Source of the DNA: Capitella teleta
Taxonomy: Eukaryota > Annelida > Polychaeta > Capitellidae
Reading direction: 5' to 3'
DNA: 64,000 nt
Assembly: GCA_000328365.1 (NCBI GenBank)
Contig: KB291874.1
Coordinates: 237,771 to 301,770 of the forward strand
Made by a program: the position numbers and the translations under genes. The notes under the pieces were generated by a model. It made no database searches. It saw nothing but the letters and a program-made list of their open reading frames with translations, and was not told the DNA's origin. Each line of letters starts with the position of its first letter. Position 1 is the stretch's first letter. This document shows, in pieces, positions 24,701-35,023 of this stretch.

Positions 24701-27700
24701 TTGACCTCTTGGCGATCTATCGCATACGATCGGCGGGTCTTAATGTCAATACAGGAATTGCCTTTTAGCTTAAATCACACGCGCATCCCCCCCGTCGGCG
24801 GGGAATTCCCTCCATTCACCAAAAAAAAAAAAAAAAAAAAAAAAAAAAGAAAGGGCGCCGATTCTTCCGTCTTTGTCGATTTCGCACAAAGCAAACGTTG
24901 AAATTCGCAAGTGTGAGATTGTCTATTGCGCTCTTTATGTTTAAGTGTGTTTCTCCTTATTTTTCTGTTCCACGTGTTTTGCCAGTCAAATTGCGGCTGT
25001 ATGTATATAGGTCAAAAATGAATAATTGACCTAATAACTCTCAACGCTTCAATTCACAATTACTATAAATATACACGAACATTACAAAACTACTGGCATT
25101 GCTGTCGAGCATAATATGAGTAAAATCGAAAGTCTTCCCATGCCTCGATGTTCGTACAGGTCAAGCGGTCATCTTTTGATGACCACTTGTAGCCCTCGTC
25201 CAAGTGTATCATCCATCGTCGCTTGCCTGCGTGCGTTCATTTCTTGTTCTCGCCTGATGATCGCTGTCGTCGTTCTCTTAAGCGATTCCCTCTCTACAAG
25301 TGCCTCCTGTATACTTCGCCCTGTTCGACCAGATCTTCAGTGCAAGGTTAAACACATCTATAATCTGCTCACCGCATTCTTTGCCTTGAGAACACTTTGC
25401 CCTTTTAGCTCGTGCAGCGATGACGTCGCGTGCAAGTTTCGTTCTGGTTTTAATGGATTTTGGTGAATAAATACAGATGAATGAGAGCTCTGTTTTCAAA
25501 AGTCAAATCAACATGAAGAGGAGGATTAGAGTTCGTCATCCCCGCTCATAGACACCTCCTTACCCCGGTCTATTCGCCTCCCGAACCCCTTCCCTCGCTC
25601 TGCTTTCTTCCCCTTTCCTTTCTCCTTCCCCTTTCCTTTCTCCTTCCTGGCCCTTTTCAGCGTGTCATTTGGGTGACCCAGATCAATGTTGATTTGGGGC
25701 CGCTGTGTTGTCCTGGGCAGTCGTAGGTCTTGCACGACCAGCTCTGCGACACGGCGACCCTTGAGTCTGCGCGGGGAGGCGCAGGTCATGAGATGACCCT
25801 CGAAGAAGCTCACAGTTCGGTTGCGCATCCAGAGAGCCAAGGGCAGGATGCGCATGTCGCAGTGCCACGGGTTGTTGCTCAGCTTCACAGAGTTCAACTT
25901 CTGAAGGAAAGCCGGGATTGCCTCTGGCAGCACGCGCAGACTGGTGTTCATGAGGTTTAGGTCCTCCAGGCCTCCCATGTACTGCGGTTGCTCGAGGAGG
26001 CGACGCGCGAGGCTAGGGCTGCTGGCGGCGTCCAGGAACAGCAGTGCTGGGGTGTCCTGCAATGCTTCAGGCAGAATCTGCGCTGGCGTCGACACGTGGC
26101 TCAGTTGCAGGATGGTCAGAGCGGTCAGCCCGTGCAGGCTGAAGTGGCCCAGTTCGAGCAGAGGGTTGTGCGACACGTCCAAACTCTGCAGCTGCACGTT
26201 GTCAGCGAAGGTCATCGGCTCCAAGATGCGGATGCGGTTGTGGCTGAGGTCGAGGCTTTTCAGCTGCTCAAGACCTCGCAGCGCGCGGCTGTCCACGGTT
26301 TCAATGCGGTTGTGAGATAAACTCAGATGCTGCAGCTGAGTGCATCTCGACAGCTGATATCGACGCAATGCGGTCACGTTGTTGAATGTCATGTATAGGG
26401 CGTGCAGGGTGCGTGGCAGTTGGGTTGGGATGTCGCCGAGACGGTTGCTGCCCAGGTACAGCGCATGCAGCTGCGCCAGGTGTCGCAACGCTCCGTCCTC
26501 GATGTGTTTGATTGCGTTGCTGGAGAGCACCAGCAGCCGGATGTGCTTGGTTCCCGCGAAGGCGTCGCGTGCGATGTGCTTGATGTTGTTCTCGGTGAGG
26601 CGCATGTCGTTGATGCTGTGTGGCATCCCTGTCACCATTCGCTGTAGATCGCAGTTGGTCAGGTCGATCAGCTCCAGCGGCTGCGACAGACTGAGTTCTA
26701 TTTGACCGAGGTCTTTCAGGGGGTTGTCGCGCAGGACGAGGAAGCGCAGCAGGGGCAGGTTGCGGAAGGCACGTTTGTCGACGCTCTGCAGTTGGTTGGC
26801 GCTGAGGTCAATGGCCTGCAGGAGGGCGTTGCGTCGGAACGTCCTCTCCGTCAGCAGGCGTAGTTTGTTCTTGGCGACGTTCAGGATCTGCAGATGCACG
26901 CACGGCGCCAGGACCTGCTCAATACTCCTCAGCCGGTTGCCCCTCAGCGACAACACCTGCAGCTGCGACAGTCCTCTCAGAGCGCCCGGCGGCAGGAAGC
27001 GAATCGAGTTTTCACCCAAACTGAGGGCCCTGAGTCGCGTCATGTCCTTCAGCGCCCCCGACTCGACGTACTCCAAGCGATTGTCTTTCAGCATCATGTG
27101 CTGCACGTGACTGATGTTACGGAACTGCTTGCGTGTCAATCGCTTCACTCGGTTCTTGTTCAAACTGAGCGTGACCACGTGCGCCGGGATCCTTTCCGGT
27201 GGCGCGCGCAGCCGGAGTCCGTCGCAGTAGGCGCGCTTCAGGACACAGACGCACGGCTTGGAGCAGTCGTCGTCCGACGCATGCGCGTGGAGGGCCACGA
27301 CGAGCAAGACGAGGAAACAACGAGGTTCGAGGACAGACCTCGTCATGACTGCAGGTGACGATCGAGGTCGCTCATTGCTGACGCGGCTGCTTCGATGCGA
27401 GCTGCGGAGGAAAAAAATGAAAATTGAAAGTTTTCGCATTCCTGCTGTTCAATGCTGGGAGGAACAAAGCTTGAGATCACTTGGTTCCATGCAGTTATGC
27501 AACCCGATCCGTGCATCTGTTTGCTTTCCCCAATCGCGACGCCCTTGGCTTGTTTTCTTACTGGCGATGACGTAATTGCAGATTCGCAGATGCTTATTTC
27601 TCCCCGATACACTCAAACTTTATGGTGATCAATTCGCTTAAATTGAATTATGCAATAAAGCACACGGTGCGTGTGTGTTATGACCCATTCATTCGAGACC

Positions 27701-29424
27701 TGCACTTCGTCTGTTATCCGTCAAATGCGTAACTCCAGACACTGTCGCGACTTGAATTATTGCTCTTCGCGTATCTTGAAATTTAATTCAAGACTTCTTC
27801 TCGCACGTATCTGTCACTCGAGAAATCTTCAACGCACATTATGAAAACTGAATGCGCCTTAATTGAGGTAACACGCCCTACCTGTGTTTGCCATGTCCTC
27901 TCTGGCGGAGGTCCCTCAACGGAGGTCACAATGTAAATGTTCTGTCTGCTGGCTCTCAGCAGATCCATGCTTCTTTATATACTCCGCGATGTTGCTTTTT
28001 TTTTTTCCTCATTCAGCTCTCTCGTCTTTCGCCGTTTCAAAACAAAGCCTTTCCTGCTTTTCTTTAGCGAAGTGCCTGGTCATAAAAAGAGCATCCTTAG
28101 TGGAAGTGGGGCTGCAATTATTCCGATGTTACGCCCAATAACAAATAAATATTTATGGCTCTCAGATTGAAATATTGTTTATTCGTTGAAGGAATCGCCA
28201 AAATCAAGTAACGTGTTGTTGGTTCATTATTTTGTGCATTTTGTTTTTTTATTATTTACTGGTATTTATCGCACAATTTTAGAAGCTCGTGTGTATTGTA
28301 TACAAATTATTATCTTTTCTTCAGTTATGCTGACATGTTTTAATTTTAGGCTGGAAGCTGTAAGGAAAAAAACAAAAATGCTTGTACTACGGCGCGTTTC
28401 CCACGATTTTTATGTGTTTCGGATTGGAATAAAGTTGAAAAATAAAACTGAATGGGACATTGCCCCCTGGTGACAGTCCCTGGGGATCGGAAGGGGGTGC
28501 ACTCAGTGACCCCTTCGTTCCACAATCAGAAGCAGATAAAAATCACAACTCACGAATGCACAGCGAAACATGATCGTCGCTTGTGTTCGAGTTATGCGAT
28601 CAGCCAAGATCAAACGAACTCGTGTTCTCTTCGATTTATGTCACATTTTCGCCTTTTTCTTCTTTCAGCGATTCGATTTGAGGAGAGCCTTCAACTCTTC
28701 GGTATAAAATTGTGAAAATATTTCTGTTGTAAATTTGCTTCAATGGGCGCGGGCGGCATTAGTTCTGTTTTTCGTTCCTGATCTCTTGAATTTTCCGCTC
28801 GTTGTGATAAATAACACCCCCATGCATTTCACTATGATTTCAGTTTTAACCTATATTCAGAATATTCTATAGCGTATAAAACATAGCACTTCTAATTTGG
28901 CCCTCTGCCAAATTTGAATTCAAGTGCCTTTGTAATTATTATGAGTATCTACTATTTCAGCATTTTAAGTTCACACGTCGCTGAGTCGGATCTTTTCAAC
29001 GTTACTCATTTTTCTAGGAATTGAAAGCGACACAACAAATATCTTGTCATTCATATCACAAACTCTATATTTCAACATATATTCAACTATCTTGCTCAAT
29101 AACAACCCAAAAACGATCGAGAATGATTTTGTTTTTTCTTAAATCGAGGGTTGGTCGTTTTATTTGGGTATTTTTATTTGGTGACGGGAGTTGAATTTCG
29201 TTTATTTTTCTCTTTTCATTACTTCTATTAGAATTTAGTGAATGATCTTGAAACAGAGCATTGTATTCTTTGCGTTCTTTCATCTTCTGCTAGATGGGGC
29301 ATTAAATCTCTTTTCTATTTTATGCTGTTAGTTCTGTCTTTGTGCAGCAGCGATAATGCCACTTGAACATATAAAAACACACGACGTATTGCATAATTAA
29401 TTTTGGTATTTTTAGTATCAGCTC

Positions 29425-29455
<31 letters not shown>

Positions 29456-32400
29456 GAATAAACAACGATGAACCGATAAAATGACACATTTATACAAGCA
29501 CGAAGTTTGTACAAAACTGTTTGCATTTTACAAGTGTCGAGAAATATTATTCCGTGTTGCGTAACGACTAAACGCCGGAAATTCTGCTGGCGCAGTCTGA
29601 ACTGATTCCGAATTCGAAAAGCGCTAAACATATACTTGAACCAGTCGTAATGATGCTGTTGATAATGGATGTGGGTCCTTTGTGATTCACAGTGCCATCC
29701 CATGAATGGGGTCGACCAAAACCTTGAGGCTTCGGAGGACTCAACGCCGCTCCGCATGGAGGGGTATCTCTTTAAACGGACGTCGAACGCCTTCAAGACC
29801 TGGGTCAGGTAAGCGCCATTTTGTGTCCATTTTCGCGCTAGGCATTCGTACTTTTGTCATTGATTGTGCTTCTTTTTCTCTTATTCTCCTCCGCGGCGCA
29901 TGCTCTTCACTACATCAGACCTAACACTCGCATGGAACGGTACAAAACATTTCTTAATCGCACGTCTAGTTTTGGTGTTATATTTATTTCGGTTGCACGC
30001 AGGACGAGTCTTTGGTCTTCACTGGTTCCCCTGCTCGTAGCGCCGGGGACCAGTGAAGTCTTCGGTCTTGCATTTGTAAGGGAGCATTCATTATCTTAAA
30101 ATTGTTATCGCTTTTGGCGGGAAACGAACGCCAACACCCTACTCTTGATCGTTATCTACTAGTATTTGATGGAAGAGCCGCGCTGATCTAATTATTCACG
30201 CATACATCCCTACTTCAGTACTTCTTCCTACGCCTGGACGTCATCGTCGGCTGTTTTTTGTTCTCAAGTAATTAGGTCACGAACGCGGGTGCGTTATGAT
30301 TATGCTGTTGCCGCTGTACAACATTAGAAATGTCTTATGATTAGCGTCATTATGATTTCACTGGTCTTGAATCCCATGTTGATAATTTAAATAATAATAG
30401 TAAAATATCTCCTCTTTGTCCCTGCATCGATAAATCAATGTTTTTTTTAAGACGAGTCAGAAATTAATTCATGGCATACTGGTATTCGGTGTCATTTTGT
30501 GATTTTGTTTAGTGATTTGCATACTACCGTTATTTCATTCGTTCTTTATGTTTTTTTTTTTTCATGAGATTGCTGCTTCACTCTTCTGGCGCCTTTTTTG
30601 TGTTCTCTAAAAGTGAACATTTCCAGGTTGTTAGTGCCGGTATTTCCTTGTAAATTAAAAACTGAAAATATTGTCCATTTATGTGGAACTAAAACCCCAT
30701 GGAAATAATGTTTTATGCCTGAACTGTTAATAACCTGGAAAGAAATCAGCTTAAAAATTCATGGATCTTATATAAAATTATTGTTTATATATTGCTACAA
30801 ATGTTCATATATACATTATAGCATTATAGGTACCGGTTTTTTTTTAGTCATCGCATAGGAATTTGGTCGAATCCCACTCTTGGCATTTAACTCATGATCT
30901 GAGGGGTTCCTTCAAATCAAGTATTGAACCATGTCATCTACTGTCCATATTTTCTAAAGTTATTGAACAAAAAAAAAAGAGGGTTTCTCTGTGAAATATT
31001 GTCCTGTTCTGATCGATAATTCCGATAATTTTATTCTTTAAAATATGAATAGACATTTAATAAGAATTATTAAATCATCTCCGTCCATATATAAGTATTC
31101 TTTGTGCCTGCATATATAGTGGACCATGCTTTTTCTGGCGATTTCCCACTTGAAGGTCACCTGACGATCGTTTTCTCTTTAATCAGACGCTGGTTCACGG
31201 TACAGAATAACCAACTGGTTTATCGCAAGCGCAGCAGAGACTCCGTGACCATCATGGAGGATGACCTCCGCCTGTGCACCGTCAGACTGGTGTCAGACGT
31301 CGACCGGCGCTTCTGCTTTGAGGTGCTGTCACCCTCAAGGTCAGTCTTTAGTCGTCATGCCCAATATGATAATCACGCGTAACACAGGAGCCACATACTG
31401 CAAGCGGATTCCGATCAGGAGTGCGTTGAGTGGGTGGCGGCCATCCAGAGAGGAGTGTCGCACGCTTACAACGAGCGCAGCGACTCTTGCGCTGAGAAAC
31501 CGGTGACGTCAAACGCAGCTGATGTGGACGCTCAGTCAAGCAGCAGCAGCGACGTCGAGCAACAGACGAGTAAACCGCGCAACAAGTGAGTCATAGCGCC
31601 TGTGAATTGCGTTGAGAGAGAGTCGTGTGTTCTGCAGGCGGCTCGAGATGTTACTCGCAGTGCCTGGCAATGACAAGTGCTGCGATTGCGGTTCTCCCGA
31701 TCCACGCTGGTCCAGCATCAACCTGGGAATCACTCTGTGTATCGAGTGCTCCGGAATCCATCGCAGCTTCGGAGTTCAGGTGTCAAAGGTCAGGTCAATG
31801 ACCTTGGATTCCTGGGAGCCAGAGCTTGTGAAGGTCATGCTGGAATTGGGAAACACTGCCGTCAACCGAGTGTATGAGCACGATGTGGATGAGAGCGTGC
31901 ACACCAGAGCCACACCCCACTGCGCCAGGTAGGAATTCATTCCGCTGACGCAGTTATCAGCGTTTGCGATTGCAGGGACGTACGAGAGTCTTGGATTCGT
32001 GCCAAATACATGCAGAAGGCCTTCCTGCGCAAACTCCTCGTTCCGGATTCACAGAATTCACCCGCAAAGAGATGGAGTGTGCAGAAGCCGAAAAGGCGGA
32101 CAGCAGAAGATGGCACTGGTGAGTGGTTACTCTGCTCAACCCTCCTCTGCTACGTCTGACGTTTCACAGCTGAGGAACCCAGCGCCTCACAAGATGAAGA
32201 AAGCGCCGCACAAGATGTCATCGTGTTTGGCTCAGAGGTCGTTGCTCCCGGTGAGCGCAGGTTTGACCCCTGACCTTTACAACATTCATAATTTGCAGAA
32301 GTTGACTTGGAAGAATCGGTTGAATCGGACACCGAGAGTGAAATGGACGCGCAGTCGACCACATCAACGGAGGATCTCACCAAACTGCAGCCCAACTTTT

Positions 32401-33106
32401 TGCTCTACAAAGCGGTGCAGGCGCGCAACCTGGCCGTCATGATGGAGGCCTTGGCGCTCGGGGCTGACCCCAATTGGCGCAACCCGGACGAGCACGGCAC
32501 CACTCCTCTGATCCAAGCCGTGTCTGCCGGCTGCATGGCCCCCACAGAGTTCCTCCTGCTCAACGCCACCAAGGTCAACGTGAAGGACGATCGAGGACAG
32601 TCTCCGCTGCATCACGCCACACTGCATGGCCACACTGGGTAGGCGTATAACCATTGTATAACCATTGTATAACCACTGTATAACCACCCAACAGGCAGGT
32701 TTGTCAGTTGCTGAAGAGGAGCGCCAATCAACATGCAGTGGATGAAAACGGCCAGGTGATGGCTCTCTTTTGAATCTCAGTCTGTTAATGTTTTCATCTT
32801 TAGGACGCCCTGGCCATCGCTGTTAGTACCGCCAATGCAGATATCGTTACACTGTAGGTTTTGTATTACCCTATGAATATTATGTGGCTATATATTTATT
32901 CAACGTAGCTTACGGTTGTCCAAGTTGAACGAAGAGATGAAGGAAGTGGAAGGCATTTACGGAACATCTGGTGGTTGTCATCATTGGTTTACCATAGCAG
33001 AAATTATTTTATTTCTTTTTCAGGCGATGAAACTTTTAACGAGGTTTTCAGAGATTTCACGAACATGGCAAACAACGCACCTGAGAAACTGCAACGTAAC
33101 AAATAG
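15798..33106 (+). CDS. ACAP2: ACAP-type ArfGAP: BAR, PH, ArfGAP zinc finger, ankyrin repeats
   Basis: 22 exons: 15798-15850, 20752-20809, 20891-20949, 21448-21508, 21893-21910 (18-nt microexon), 22419-22472, 22528-22586, 22657-22840, 22894-22938, 23219-23314, 23368-23442, 29693-29808, 31187-31339, 31388-31585, 31638-31928, 31976-32118, 32170-32250, 32299-32638, 32695-32755, 32804-32853, 32909-32970, 33024-33106. They give 779 aa, about the length of human ACAP2. Order: BAR (FNECLKDSPRFR to about residue 250), PH (MEGYLFKRTSNAFKTW, then RWFTVQNNQLVYRKR), ArfGAP finger with C-x2-C-x16-C-x2-C and the catalytic arginine of GIHRSFG, an acidic Ser-rich linker, then ankyrin repeats and the conserved end GDETFNEVFRDFTNMA. 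The family activates GTP hydrolysis on Arf6 at curved, phosphoinositide-rich endosomal or plasma membranes. Assignment among ACAP1/2/3 is not resolvable; ACAP2 is the closest I recall. Intron 1 is 4.9 kb; intron 11 is 6.2 kb and hosts an antisense gene. Confidence 0.95.
15851..20751. other. ACAP intron 1 (gene-free)
   Basis: 4.9 kb of AT-rich sequence with one mariner-type terminus (17181-17210), a poly-T tract near 19570, and no supported coding exon on either strand. A large first intron often carries regulatory DNA; nothing here proves that. Confidence 0.7.
17181..17210. mobile_element. Solo mariner-like terminal inverted repeat
   Basis: TATACGAGGGTTGTCCCAAA followed by GTATTTTGGA is the kind of terminus seen in mariner elements of marine invertebrates, and it starts at a TA. 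No second terminus or transposase was found nearby, so this is a remnant. Confidence 0.5.
23443..24070. other. Start of ACAP intron 11 with CGTTATGATT cluster
   Basis: Three exact CGTTATGATT copies (23446, 23473, 23519) plus near-copies lie within 85 bp directly after the donor site of exon 11. The rest is AT-rich without coding signal. Confidence 0.6.
24071..24410 (+). mobile_element. tRNA-derived SINE
   Basis: The head carries an A-box-like TAGCTCAGTCGATT and a B-box-like GGTTCGAGACTC about 50 bp apart, as in a tRNA gene, but the acceptor stem does not pair, so it is not a functional tRNA gene. The body includes GATAAAGAACCATTGGGATT and a GC-rich segment. The tail ends near TGGAGCCGTAAAACCCCACC, a sequence also present in inverted orientation at 3124-3152. 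Head plus unrelated body with RNA polymerase III boxes is the standard SINE layout. Confidence 0.7.
24485..24588. repeat. 35-bp minisatellite of hairpin units, 3 copies
   Basis: Unit starts GCTTCACTTAGCGGCGCC and ends ACGCTAAGCCGTGCGTT. Copies one and two are identical; the third lacks two bases. Each unit contains CTTAGCG-GCGCCA-CGCTAAG, a 7-bp stem that can fold on one strand. It lies inside ACAP intron 11, next to the SINE. Confidence 0.85.
24589..25525. other. Intronic stretch between minisatellite and LRR gene
   Basis: It contains a poly-A run (about 24821-24848). On the minus strand, 25110-25500 shows short Lys/Arg/Glu-rich frames that are not joined by convincing splice sites. The last 100 to 200 bp are probably 3' UTR of the LRR gene. 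Confidence 0.4.
25526..27346 (-). CDS. Secreted leucine-rich-repeat protein, intronless, nested antisense in an ACAP intron
   Basis: A single 606-aa frame. I chose the ATG at 27344-27346 because it opens a signal peptide (MTRSVLEPRCFLVLLVVALH, then AHAS) directly before the cysteine-rich N-cap; an upstream in-frame ATG would put 31 polar residues first. The N-cap is C-x3-C-x-C-x6-C (CSKPCVCVLKRAYC). About 18 LRRs follow, such as LRALSLGENSIRFLPPGAL and LKSLDLSHNRIRILEP. A C-cap NPWHCD-(18)-MTCASP closes the solenoid. The last 60 residues are Lys/Gly-rich (EKGKGKEKGKGKK), with no transmembrane segment or GPI-like tail, so an extracellular matrix or secreted binding protein is likely. GC content and codon use are clearly higher than in the surrounding intron. 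The precise subfamily is unknown. Confidence 0.85.
   Translation of the reverse strand: MTRSVLEPRCFLVLLVVALHAHASDDDCSKPCVCVLKRAYCDGLRLRAPPERIPAHVVTLSLNKNRVKRLTRKQFRNISHVQHMMLKDNRLEYVESGALKDMTRLRALSLGENSIRFLPPGALRGLSQLQVLSLRGNRLRSIEQVLAPCVHLQILNVAKNKLRLLTERTFRRNALLQAIDLSANQLQSVDKRAFRNLPLLRFLVLRDNPLKDLGQIELSLSQPLELIDLTNCDLQRMVTGMPHSINDMRLTENNIKHIARDAFAGTKHIRLLVLSSNAIKHIEDGALRHLAQLHALYLGSNRLGDIPTQLPRTLHALYMTFNNVTALRRYQLSRCTQLQHLSLSHNRIETVDSRALRGLEQLKSLDLSHNRIRILEPMTFADNVQLQSLDVSHNPLLELGHFSLHGLTALTILQLSHVSTPAQILPEALQDTPALLFLDAASSPSLARRLLEQPQYMGGLEDLNLMNTSLRVLPEAIPAFLQKLNSVKLSNNPWHCDMRILPLALWMRNRTVSFFEGHLMTCASPRRLKGRRVAELVVQDLRLPRTTQRPQINIDLGHPNDTLKRARKEKGKGKEKGKGKKAERGKGFGRRIDRGKEVSMSGDDEL
27347..29692. 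other. Remainder of ACAP intron 11
   Basis: It includes the 5' flank of the LRR gene (27347 to about 27900), where its promoter must lie, and AT-rich sequence with a poly-T tract near 29427-29450. No exon was supported. Confidence 0.6.
29809..31186. other. ACAP intron 12
   Basis: About 1.4 kb with one CGTTATGATT at 30292-30301 and near-copies at about 30335 and 30347. No exon or mobile element recognised. Confidence 0.6.
32645..32690. repeat. 11-bp tandem repeat (GTATAACCATT), about 4 copies
   Basis: These copies make up most of the 56-bp ACAP intron between the exons ending at 32638 and starting at 32695. The intron keeps its donor (gtaggc) and acceptor (caacag). Confidence 0.8.
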
Positions 33107-35023
33107 TGTTCACAATTACTGGTGTAAAAATTTATAATAATATTTATCATAAAATGTACACCTGCATAATGATGCTTTTCCCCTCCGATGAAATGAATAT
33201 CCTTTTTTACATGGCAGCGTTTTTATCATTTCATTCTCAAAAACTGCTCAGAATTTTAAATTTTTGTTTTTCCATTTCTTGTTTTCTTCACCAGTATTAC
33301 CCTCTCGTGTTTTTGTCACCATCGCATCATTAATTATGCAACAACTGAAATAATTTAGAATCCCTTTTATATCGAGTTAAATGCGTGTCTCCCATTTGCG
33401 ATTATCTTTTTCTCAGTGACTCTAGTCTTTCTTATTAAAACGAACAAACAAAAATCTTCATTTTTTTTTTTTTCAGCACCATGAATATTCATTAAGTGAT
33501 ACTCATATGTTACTGATTATTATACTTATTATTATTATACTTATTATTACTTTTAAACCATTTTGCTTCATTCATTTCACAGAGGAACCATCACATCTCA
33601 TGCAAACACAATGGCCGCCTGTTTTCAGTGCCAAGGTGAATGGCATCTTTTATTACCTGTGCATAACGATGTCATTTTATATCCAGATCAACCTAATTAT
33701 AATAATTAATTATTGATGTTGATATATTTTTATGTGGTCATAGCGCTATCTCCATGCCATTTTTCATAGTTTTTGCTTTTGAGTGTGTCAAACGAATGTC
33801 TCCTTGCAATGTACAGTGTACATTATCTATATTATGCACTATTCGTGTACATACGCATGTGTTAGTGCCAATAAATTTATTGAGTTGTAAGTTTTTGTGT
33901 TCTGACCAAACGACACGCCACGTGCACGCCAACCAGGAAAGATGGCCACCGCTCGGCAATCCTGTGATGATGTCGAAAATAATTCGTTCCTTGCAACGAC
34001 CATCCGCGGATTTCTCGTGAGATCTCGTCAAATAGTCTTCAAACTTTTCTGCTGTTGAATTCCTCGATGTGTCATGACAACGGGATAGCAAGAATATGTA
34101 GTTTATTTGTAGCAGAGCACAATGGATTGAAGGAAAACTCAACCTTACTTGTGATCATTATTTTGTTGGTCACGGAGATCGTCATCCAAGACTGATATGG
34201 AGAGGAAAATCTGCTCGAAGGTGAATTGGTGAAATCAAACGCGAAACTATTCTGGAAGTACATGAAATCTAGAAGTGAAAATGGAGACTGGAAACGTAAT
34301 TTAGCATGGCGAGCACAGATCAGCGAACAAACAACTTCATTCTTCTCATCAGTATTCACAGTCGAACTTTATGAACCTCTCCGAAATTAACGCTGTTTCT
34401 TTTTGGTCAGTTATAGGCCAAAGTGTTTTAGGTGGTCACTGAATGAATTGACCAAACATTCGTCCTCGTGCTTGGTTGAACAACTATTGGGACGAGCGTA
34501 GAGGGTCGATTGCGTCGTTCTCACAAGATCATGCATGGATCAGGTCTGGAATAGGACAGAAAAAAATTCGTGTGTACGAAATGAACGATTTTTTTTTTCT
34601 TTTCTTTTCTTCATTTCTTGACATAATATTACGTAGAAATTAATGGTATCTCGTGCGCACGAATTATATCGCTCGGGTGCACAATCGAGCTATTTGGTCT
34701 CGAGGGCACTGATAAAAAAGAAATCTGAAATCCTATAGCATTCCCTATGAATGAAACGATCAATGGACGCAGACCACGTTGAATTGCAAATCCTGTGCAT
34801 TCAAGACATTGGTCAGAACGAGCACAGCTATAGGTTGAGGCATGCTGGCCCATTCGTTGCCCATAAGAAGGCCGTCAGTGATCGAACACCTGACGGACGC
34901 GGCGCCTGCAGACGAAGCAGCCACGCACATGACTCCAGACCATCTGCCGCTGCGTCGCAACGACGATTGATATGTGAGCCTTCTTCCTTGGTGCCATAAG
35001 GGGTCAGAATCATTCCCCAGTTT
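33107..35023. other. Spacer between ACAP and GPCR
   Basis: It contains the ACAP 3' UTR (an AATAAA lies at about 33870-33875) and a LINE fragment at 34205-34390. A short frame starting MATARQSCDDVENN at about 33940 has no supported continuation. Confidence 0.6.
34205..34390 (+). mobile_element. Fragment of a non-LTR retrotransposon (LINE) ORF2
   Basis: A 61-codon open stretch reads KSNAKLFWKYMKSRSENGDW and later TTSFFSSVFTVE. These match the linker between endonuclease and reverse transcriptase in CR1/L2/Rex-type LINEs, where pieces like FWKYVKSK and FFSSVFT are highly typical. Neither the endonuclease nor the RT core is present here, so it is a short relic. The family within CR1-like LINEs is uncertain. 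Confidence 0.6.

Noticed and set aside
25110-25500. Minus-strand Lys/Arg/Glu-rich frames (for example EREQEMNARRQ-like text) next to the LRR gene
   Set aside because: Two short frames overlap out of register, no firm splice sites join them, and no family was recognised.
25683-27358. Long plus-strand frames opposite the LRR gene (up to 154 codons)
   Set aside because: Shadows of the GC-rich LRR frame; no motifs and no start context.
33940-34070. Possible first exon MATARQSCDDVENN with an IQ-like IRGFLVRSR
   Set aside because: Too short, only a partial IQ pattern and no downstream exon.
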